This document shows, piece after piece, positions 63,024-64,000 of a stretch of DNA of 64,000 nt (position 1 is the stretch's first letter; the number at the start of each line of letters is the position of its first letter). The stretch covers positions 2,902,501 to 2,966,500 of the forward strand of contig NZ_CP067087.1 of NCBI RefSeq assembly GCF_016745095.1, in the 5' to 3' direction. The notes under the pieces are model-generated. The model was not told the origin of the DNA and made no database searches. It was given only the letters and a program-made list of their open reading frames with translations. The DNA is from Croceicoccus sp. YJ47. GTDB lineage: Bacteria; Pseudomonadota; Alphaproteobacteria; Sphingomonadales; Sphingomonadaceae. The position numbers were made by a program, and so were the translations under genes.

Positions 63024-63214
63024 GAGAAAACTCCCGGTTGGGAAAAGAGGTAGGCGACAAGCCCGATCAGGCAGGCAGCGATAATCAGTCCGATCACCGC
63101 GCCAAAGATGCGCTCGTCACGCTTTTCGGCTTTCGCGCGCTTGGCCATCATCGCGGCCTCTTCGGCGTTAATCGGCTTCGTGAAATCGAGCCATGGGTTG
63201 AGGGGGTCGTTCAT
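63020..63214 (-). CDS. Small membrane protein
   Basis: 64 residues from ATG 63214: N-P-W-L-D-F, a basic helix, and a C-terminal membrane helix (A-V-I-G-L-I-I-A-A-C-L-I-G-L-V-A-Y). Overlaps on both sides. Confidence 0.6.
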   Translation of the reverse strand: MNDPLNPWLDFTKPINAEEAAMMAKRAKAEKRDERIFGAVIGLIIAACLIGLVAYLFSQPGVFS

Positions 63215-63330
63215 GCGTCCCTCCCCATTGCGATGGGCGCGAGATCGGCCAGCCATTTGCAGGAACCGACGCCGCCAAAGACCGCGCAGCCGATGAAGAA
63301 CATCAGGCAGATTATGGACAGGGCGCTCAC
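63211..63330 (-). CDS. 39-residue membrane protein
   Basis: From a GTG at 63330: one hydrophobic helix with three Cys. GTGA / ATGA overlaps. Confidence 0.45.
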   Translation of the reverse strand: MSALSIICLMFFIGCAVFGGVGSCKWLADLAPIAMGRDA

Positions 63331-63410
63331 GGCCACCTCCAATCGTCATAGGTGGCAAGCACAGCGTCGATGGCTGCGAGGATCATGTCGCGACGTTCGG
63401 GGCCGGTCAT
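63327..63410 (-). CDS. Possible 27-residue protein
   Basis: From ATG 63410: M-T-G-P-E-R-R-D-M-I-L-A-A-I-D-A-V. Supported only by its GTGA overlap with the next gene and a helix-like pattern. Confidence 0.3.
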   Translation of the reverse strand: MTGPERRDMILAAIDAVLATYDDWRWP

Positions 63411-63450
63411 GGCTGCACCTGTGATGCGTGGGCCCGCAGAGCGGCGGCTG

Positions 63451-63777
63451 TCAGGGCGAGGGCGGGGTGGGCGCTTCCCTCCAATCAAGCGGCCCTTTGA
63501 TCTGGCAGCAGGCATGATAACCGCCGCGCACCTCACCGCGCATGGTGATCGACCAGAAGGCCTCGCCCGGCACCAACGTCATCGCGGCGTCGAGGCTGGC
63601 GGTGTAGGGCTTGGGCGTCACTCGCCGTTCGACCCAACTATCACTATACGGATCGGGGCGATCGTGTTCAAAACGTGCTAGCCCGAGATGGTTCTCAATC
63701 CAGCAGTCCACCGACGTGTCCGGCCCGTCCAGCGCCTCAACCCGTTCGGCCAGCGCGATAAGTTCCTGCGCGGTCAT
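63451..63777 (-). CDS. Phage protein of unknown function
   Basis: 108 residues from ATG 63777. T-A-Q-E-L-I-A-L-A-E-R-V-E-A-L, then Y-T-A-S-L-D-A-A and W-S-I-T-M-R; three Cys. Resembles phage proteins annotated as hypothetical. ATGA overlap upstream. Confidence 0.65.
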   Translation of the reverse strand: MTAQELIALAERVEALDGPDTSVDCWIENHLGLARFEHDRPDPYSDSWVERRVTPKPYTASLDAAMTLVPGEAFWSITMRGEVRGGYHACCQIKGPLDWREAPTPPSP

Positions 63778-63953
63778 CGAACCCGCTCCACGGTATAAGT
63801 CCCACACTCGATGCAATGGCCGTCCTCGTAATCGTGAGAGGACCAGCCACAGCGGGTGCAGGCGTAGGCGTGGGGCTTGTCAGCAGGGGCGAACAGCGAG
63901 GCGAACAGGGTCGCATGCTGATAGGGCATCTCTGCCATGATCGGGGCGGTCAT
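63774..63953 (-). CDS. 59-residue zinc-ribbon protein
   Basis: From ATG 63953. Ends with a rubredoxin-like pair C-T-R-C-G-W ... C-I-E-C-G. Coupled both ways by ATGA. Confidence 0.6.
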   Translation of the reverse strand: MTAPIMAEMPYQHATLFASLFAPADKPHAYACTRCGWSSHDYEDGHCIECGTYTVERVR

Positions 63954-64000
63954 GATGCGCCTCGGGCTTTGGCGAGGACCGTGCGAGATGCATCCCCAAT
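63950..64000 (-). CDS. Partial phage gene, C-terminus only
   Basis: The last 16 codons (A-S-R-T-V-L-A-K-A-R-G-A-S then TGA at 63950) of a gene entering from the right edge. Confidence 0.4.
   Translation of the reverse strand: MGDASRTVLAKARGAS

Larger units (their letters stand above)
54942..64000. mobile_element. Prophage integrated at tRNA-Met, left end and early genes
   Basis: Starts at the tRNA, with the integrase 80 bases inside, and continues beyond the window as a single minus-strand run of more than twenty small overlapping phage genes. Single-stranded-DNA proteins (SSB, Rad52-like, NinB), GapR-like and Lar-type genes mark an early/replication region. No second attachment site lies in the window. 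Confidence 0.85.

Overview
The window is high-GC chromosomal DNA from an alphaproteobacterium, most likely a sphingomonad or Erythrobacter relative. The evidence is the split ATP synthase operon (atpI-B-E-F'-F without the F1 genes), the TIGR02300 acidic protein, GTG/TTG starts, many 4-nt ATGA/GTGA overlaps, and the sphingomonad-like prophage tail and integrase remnants. No species is claimed.

Core region, 1-31800: housekeeping genes in short operons. These are a partial FAD-linked oxidase, a frameshifted DEAD-box RNA helicase, a UvrD helicase, rsmD-rluB, ampG convergent with folC, and the minus-strand cluster pyrF-lapA / GNAT-trpF / trpB-trpA-accD-folC. They are followed by purB, radC, the ydbH-ynbE-ydbL envelope lipid-transport operon, the F0 ATP synthase operon, gloB, rpsA, and aroA-(membrane protein)-cmk. 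The operons join amino-acid, nucleotide, folate and fatty-acid precursor supply.

Island 1, 31833-43835: about 12 kb bounded by a 51-bp perfect direct repeat. The left copy is the 3' part of an intact tRNA-Ala(GGC); the right copy is only that 3' fragment. The island is a decayed prophage. A C-terminal integrase fragment abuts a 5'-truncated, frameshifted tail-protein gene, followed by an SGNH-domain tail protein, two holin-like membrane proteins, a GH108 endolysin and a nested Rz/Rz1 spanin pair. The right half is cargo on the minus strand: a translationally coupled cassette (MBL-fold hydrolase, four-helix membrane protein, helical protein) whose third gene is split by a decayed IS1380-family element. 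Beyond it lie a tRNA-Lys-like 3' fragment, an SRAP/YedK peptidase gene overlapping an orphan HicB-like gene, and small zinc-ribbon genes. The cassette is the best candidate for an undescribed system, probably defence or stress related. That reading is inference.

Core region, 43840-54940: an EVE-domain protein, an LplT-like MFS transporter, pgsA, oxyR, a frameshifted rnd, aspS, acpP-fabF-mltG, a peroxiredoxin and a 2H phosphoesterase.

Prophage 2, 54942 to the window end: an integrase points at tRNA-Met(CAT). A continuous minus-strand early operon follows, of more than twenty small overlapping genes. Recognisable are NinB, a Ref/HNH-like protein, GapR-like, SSB, a Rad52-like annealing protein, an HNH endonuclease and a Lar-DUF551 fusion. 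Many others are tiny zinc-ribbon or single-helix proteins, several under 60 residues. The right attachment site lies outside the window.
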